From Anaerolineae bacterium (GTDB lineage: Bacteria > Chloroflexota > Anaerolineae > JAAYZQ01), in the NCBI GenBank assembly GCA_016929795.1, contig JAFGIA010000466.1, positions 1-5,573 of the forward strand: a stretch of 5,573 bases of DNA. The letters are read 5' to 3'. A program made the translations under genes and the position numbers. The notes below the pieces were generated by a model. It had not been told where the DNA came from, made no database searches, and saw nothing but the letters and a program-made list of their open reading frames with translations. Positions 5,029 through 5,573 of this stretch are shown here, piece after piece; positions within the stretch are counted from its first letter, which is position 1; the number at the start of each line of letters is the position of its first letter.

Positions 5029-5573
5029 ATGGCACATCGGCTCAAGAATACTGTAAGCCGTCCGCCAGGCGAGATCGATCTGCCGGGCGCACTGCAGGCG
5101 CGTGGCATCTCGCGCCGCGATTTCATGAAATTCTGCGGGACGATGGCGGCAGTCCTGGCCCTGCCTGCGAGTGCCACGGGCAAAATTGCACAAGCACTGC
5201 AAGAGGTACGCCGTCCAGCCGCCGTCTATTTCGAATTCCAGGACTGTGCAGGCTGCACCGAGGCGCTGCTGCGCGCACCACACCCAACCATCACCGAGAT
5301 CGTCCTCGACCTCTTTTCGCTGAACTACCACGAGACGATCATGGCGGCAGCCGGTGATGCGGCGCAGGCAGCGGCCGACGAAACGATCGCGACCGGCGAT
5401 TATATCCTCATGGTGGAAGGCTCGATTCCTCTCAAGCGCGACGGCCTCTACTGCACCATCGGTGGGCGCACGGCCCTCGATATCGTAACAGAGGCGGCCG
5501 CGGCGGCACCATTCGCCATCGCCGTCGGCAACTGCGCCTGCTTTGGCAACATCCCTGCTGCCTACCCGAACCC
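5029..5573 (+). CDS. [NiFe] hydrogenase small subunit, 3'-truncated by window edge
   Basis: The first 181 residues of an electron-transfer (small) subunit of a group 1-type uptake [NiFe] hydrogenase are visible; the family is usually about 350 residues, so roughly half is missing. A twin-arginine signal (SRRDFMKFC, 28-36) with a hydrophobic stretch and an ALPASA cleavage region indicates folded export with the large subunit. The mature domain opens with VYFEFQDCAGCTEALLR: Cys73 and Cys76 are proximal [4Fe-4S] ligands. The third ligand is Cys169 in VGNCACFGN. The SLNYHETIMAAAG stretch (97-109) is characteristic. At the two positions that carry extra Cys in oxygen-tolerant membrane hydrogenases, Gly75 and Asn174 are found, so an ordinary [4Fe-4S] proximal cluster is predicted. 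The large subunit and any membrane anchor would be expected downstream, outside the window. The symbol is left empty because hyaA, hupS and hynS cannot be separated here. Confidence 0.95.
   Translation, partial: MAHRLKNTVSRPPGEIDLPGALQARGISRRDFMKFCGTMAAVLALPASATGKIAQALQEVRRPAAVYFEFQDCAGCTEALLRAPHPTITEIVLDLFSLNYHETIMAAAGDAAQAAADETIATGDYILMVEGSIPLKRDGLYCTIGGRTALDIVTEAAAAAPFAIAVGNCACFGNIPAAYPN

Noticed and set aside
5022..5052. TTGACG followed by AATACT near the hydrogenase start
   Set aside because: The spacing is 19 bases and the -10 would lie inside the coding region after the ATG. The well-formed promoter at 4482-4510 already explains the gene.
1..5573. CRISPR arrays, insertion sequences, tRNA or rRNA genes
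   Set aside because: No regularly spaced repeats, transposase motifs, terminal inverted repeats or RNA gene folds were seen; nearly all of the window is metabolic coding sequence on one strand.

Overview
This GC-rich window carries seven plus-strand genes for an exported, haem-rich electron-transfer system. All use strong AGGAGG-type ribosome sites. The gene content is a cytochrome b6f/bc-type quinol complex, multihaem c cytochromes with CXXCH sites, and a twin-arginine-exported [NiFe] hydrogenase small subunit. This suggests an anaerobic or facultative bacterium respiring through a low-potential (probably menaquinone) chain. The style of the multihaem proteins is reminiscent of Chloroflexota (Anaerolineae-like) or similar environmental lineages. 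That placement is an impression from family features, not a search result.

Layout. Positions 2-934 hold the 3' part of a multihaem cytochrome c gene that enters from the left (five CXXCH in view). A 176-base gap (935-1110) follows, holding three hairpins; the middle one is a good Rho-independent terminator. Next is a tight four-gene block: a Tat-dependent Rieske Fe-S protein (1111-1590), a cytochrome b6-like protein overlapping it by one base (1590-2267), a subunit IV-like protein (2310-2762), and a 13-CXXCH membrane-anchored cytochrome c (2776-4455). A 235-base gap (4456-4690) has a near-consensus sigma70 promoter with an extended -10 and a long leader. Last come a small monohaem lipoprotein cytochrome c (4691-4987) and the 5' part of a [NiFe] hydrogenase small subunit gene (5029 to the window end).

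How the genes may work together (inference). The Rieske, b6-like and subunit IV-like proteins form the quinol-oxidising core. No cytochrome f or c1 gene is present in the block; the 13-haem protein sits in that place and could be the electron acceptor or donor wire on the outer face. The hydrogenase would deliver electrons from H2 on the same side of the membrane, with the monohaem lipoprotein and multihaem proteins as carriers. The most notable details are a Rieske cluster-binding loop lacking the usual Ser and Tyr, a b6-type Cys for a covalent extra haem, and a perfect 48-residue tandem duplication in the 13-haem protein.
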